Shown piece by piece: positions 4,971-6,489 of a stretch of 6,489 nt of DNA (position 1 is the stretch's first letter; the number at the start of each line of letters is the position of its first letter). The stretch is from Candidatus Aenigmatarchaeota archaeon. Its GTDB lineage: Archaea; Aenigmatarchaeota; Aenigmatarchaeia; Aenigmatarchaeales; DAIDAN01. Location of the stretch: assembly GCA_027310605.1 (NCBI GenBank), contig DAIDAN010000031.1, positions 1 to 6,489 of the forward strand, in the 5' to 3' direction. A program made the position numbers and the translations under genes. The notes below the pieces were generated by a model. The model saw only the letters and a list, made by a program, of their open reading frames with translations. It was not told the origin of the DNA and searched no databases.

Positions 4971-6170
4971 TCATTCCCCCCAAATCGCCTTCACTATGTT
5001 CGTCTTTGCCGCGGAGTAGGCTGGATAAAAACCTGCGACAACAACAGCAAACATGAGCGAGATTGCGGCGTTCACAGCCTCGTAAGTTTTAAGGTCCGGG
5101 CGCACGAGCCCGAAAGGCAAATCAAGCGGGTTGAGATTGAAATACTGGACCATCGCGTTGCCGATAAAGATTCCGAGAAGAATCCCGAACACGCCGAATA
5201 TCGCGGACTCGAGCAGGAACATTTTCAATATCGCGGAATTTTTCGCGCCGATCGCTTTCAAGATTCCGATGACGCGCTTCTTGTGGACGGTGTTGATGTA
5301 AATTATTATCCCTATGGTCATCGCGGCTGTGAGAAGCGAAGCAAAAGTTGTTATGGAAATTATCATGGAGAAGCTGCTGTTTATCTGCTCGATGAAGCCC
5401 GCGTTCTCCTGCCAGGTTTTCGTCACCGCGTCGATGTTCTGCTCTATTATGAGAAGCTTGAACTTTGCGGAAGCGCTCTTGTCCGAAGTCTTCACGAGAA
5501 TGGACGAAGCCTTGTCCTTTACCCCGAGCACGGACTCCATCTCCTTGTTCGTCACATAAATCCCGATGTCCGAAAATCCGAACCCCGTCTTTATTATCCC
5601 TTTCACCCGATAGCTCTTTACAACACCGTTGCTGTATGATACCGTTATGCGGTCCCCGACGGAGACGCTCCCGAGGTTTGAGGTCCCCGCCATCGGATCA
5701 CTTGCCGCGCCCTCGGTAAGGCCGTTCCCAAGAAGGATTTGGTTGGTGTCGCTGTCGCTCAGGAACTCGCCGGACACAACCTTGTCCGCAAGTATCGTTA
5801 CCGCGCTTTCTTTCGAGGGAGTTATCCCGGTCAGCTGCGCGTTTATCGTTCTGGATTTGTAAGAGGCAGCCCCCGCAGAGCCAAGCCTTGGCGCGATTGA
5901 CAGCACTCCGGGAATCAGCTCTATTTTCTTTTCTATGCTGTTTACGCCGTCAATATACTTCTGCCCCTCCTTGGGCTCGAGAGTTATGTGCGAGGTCAGC
6001 AGCCCGATGAGCTGGTCTTGGAAGGTGTTGGTGAAGCCGTTCAGGATGGAGTTGAAGAAAATCAGGTTTATGTAGCTCGCGGCGAGTATGAAAACCACAA
6101 GCCCAAAAACTTTCTTGTCCTTGAACACGTCCTTCAGGGCAAGGAAAAATATCGCGCGCGCGTCGGACAT
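4971..6170 (-). CDS. FtsX/MacB-type ABC transporter permease
   Basis: A 399-residue permease of the MacB/LolE/FtsX superfamily. One membrane helix (about residues 22-42) is followed by a large extracytoplasmic domain (about 45-265, matching the MacB periplasmic core). Three C-terminal helices follow (about 268-296, 317-343 and 368-385). The cytoplasmic motif KKRVIGILKAIGAKNS (297-312) and the ending YPAYSAAKTNIVKAIWGE are hallmarks of the family. Such permeases do not carry substrate across in the classic way but transmit ATPase motion to extracytoplasmic events such as lipid or lipoprotein extraction, peptide export or envelope remodelling. The partner ATPase is two genes downstream (2926-3648). 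GGTGA, 4 nt before the ATG, is a good Shine-Dalgarno, and a TATA-like TAAAATAT lies about 75 bp upstream. Codons are GC-rich. Confidence 0.93.
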   Translation of the reverse strand: MSDARAIFFLALKDVFKDKKVFGLVVFILAASYINLIFFNSILNGFTNTFQDQLIGLLTSHITLEPKEGQKYIDGVNSIEKKIELIPGVLSIAPRLGSAGAASYKSRTINAQLTGITPSKESAVTILADKVVSGEFLSDSDTNQILLGNGLTEGAASDPMAGTSNLGSVSVGDRITVSYSNGVVKSYRVKGIIKTGFGFSDIGIYVTNKEMESVLGVKDKASSILVKTSDKSASAKFKLLIIEQNIDAVTKTWQENAGFIEQINSSFSMIISITTFASLLTAAMTIGIIIYINTVHKKRVIGILKAIGAKNSAILKMFLLESAIFGVFGILLGIFIGNAMVQYFNLNPLDLPFGLVRPDLKTYEAVNAAISLMFAVVVAGFYPAYSAAKTNIVKAIWGE

Positions 6171-6174
6171 CTTT

Positions 6175-6179
6175 TCACC
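6175..6179 (-). promoter_or_regulatory. ribosome binding site of the permease gene
   Basis: GGTGA on the minus strand sits 4 nt before ATG 6170 and matches the archaeal anti-Shine-Dalgarno. It contrasts with the nearby leaderless genes and agrees with a promoter placed further upstream. Confidence 0.5.
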
Positions 6180-6242
6180 ATATTTGTGAATCAGAAAAAT
6201 AATCGTTTGAAGCGTTTTCGTGCGTTCTGTATTCTATTGTGC

Positions 6243-6250
6243 ATATTTTA
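6243..6250 (-). promoter_or_regulatory. candidate TATA box for the permease operon
   Basis: TAAAATAT on the minus strand would start transcription near 6221, giving a leader of about 50 nt that includes the GGTGA ribosome site. It begins 4 bp after dyad element copy C. The assignment rests on sequence and spacing only. Confidence 0.35.
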
Positions 6251-6253
6251 ACA

Positions 6254-6301
6254 CGAAAACCATACTGAACCAAAAATTAAACACCAGCTACGAATGGTTT
6301 T
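6254..6301 (-). repeat. intergenic dyad element, copy C
   Basis: Read on the minus strand, the arms AAAACCAT (6301-6294) and ATGGTTTT (6263-6256) are perfect inverted repeats 30 nt apart, followed by CG. TCGTAGCTG follows the left arm, and GTTTAATTTTTG is identical to the same stretch in copy A. The left arm begins inside the TAA stop of the small membrane protein gene, and the right arm ends 83 nt before the permease ATG. Confidence 0.65.
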
Positions 6302-6489
6302 ATTTTTTTCTAATCTTTATCAAAGCGTAAATAGCGATAAGACTCCAGATAAAATTCAACACGGCGGGCGGATACGCACTATTCGCAAAAGCGTTGATAA
6401 CTATTGCCAATCCTCCAACGAGATTCATGCCGTTGTAAATTTTTGAATCTACTTTAATTGTTTTTTTTGTTAGGAGGAAGTATGCAATC
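6300..6489 (-). CDS. small CBU_0592-like membrane protein, C-terminal part (enters from right edge)
   Basis: An open minus-strand frame enters from the right edge and ends at TAA 6302-6300, giving 62 visible codons from 6488. The residues run IAYFLLTKKTIKVDSKIYNG, then MNLVGGLAIVINAFANSAYP, then PAVLNFIWSLIAIYALIKIRKK. Two hydrophobic helices (about visible residues 22-35 and 43-57) follow the end of a first one. The order 'AYFL...K...Y...NLVGG...PA...F.W..I..Y.L' matches small three-helix proteins of the CBU_0592-like group, usually about 80 residues, so most of the gene is in view. The function of that family is unknown to me. The stop codon overlaps dyad element copy C. Confidence 0.65.
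   Translation of the reverse strand, partial: IAYFLLTKKTIKVDSKIYNGMNLVGGLAIVINAFANSAYPPAVLNFIWSLIAIYALIKIRKK

Noticed and set aside
4701..5639. 312-residue plus-strand frame
   Set aside because: It is the complement of the NUDIX and permease genes, spans their intergenic gap, and has no recognisable domain; both minus-strand genes are certain.
690..6301. CRISPR repeats or a transposon as explanation of the dyad elements
   Set aside because: Copies are kilobases apart and in both orientations, with no spacers, no transposase and no visible target-site duplications.

Overview
The window looks archaeal. It carries two protein families typical of archaea: a four-cysteine zinc-knuckle/KH RNA-binding protein and an adenosine-specific kinase. 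At least three genes have a TATA-like box centred about 25 bp upstream of the ATG, the geometry of leaderless archaeal transcripts. Lineage below domain level cannot be read from this stretch. The compact layout, with overlaps and 4-13 bp gaps, would suit a small streamlined genome, but that is only an impression.

Layout, left to right. Positions 1-595 (minus strand): the 5' part of a GNAT-like gene that runs off the left edge, preceded by a three-helix SemiSWEET/PQ-loop-like membrane protein gene. Positions 615-635: a perfect palindrome containing TATA boxes for both directions. Positions 856-2040 (plus strand): the zinc-knuckle/KH protein and the adenosine-specific kinase; the kinase probably starts at a rare ATT codon. 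Positions 2054-2884 (minus): a PHP-family histidinol-phosphatase-like phosphoesterase with its own leaderless promoter. Positions 2926-6170 (minus): a probable operon of FtsX/MacB-type permease, NUDIX hydrolase, alpha/beta hydrolase and LolD/MacB-type ABC ATPase. Positions 6300-6489 (minus): the C-terminal part of a small CBU_0592-like membrane protein entering from the right edge.

The permease and ATPase are the two halves of one ABC exporter or lipoprotein-release-type system. They are separated by two AT-richer enzyme genes (NUDIX and hydrolase) that look inserted between them.

The least explained signal is an intergenic element of about 48-50 bp present three times (690-737 plus, 1374-1423 plus, 6254-6301 minus). 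It has 8-bp inverted arms (AAAACCRT and AYGGTTTT), a conserved CGTARC near the left arm, a T-rich centre and a trailing CG. The arms change together between copies (G:C in one, A:T in the other two). Each copy precedes a gene on its own strand, and two of the three also directly follow a gene's stop codon. It could be a terminator or 3' RNA structure, a leader element, or a paired operator.
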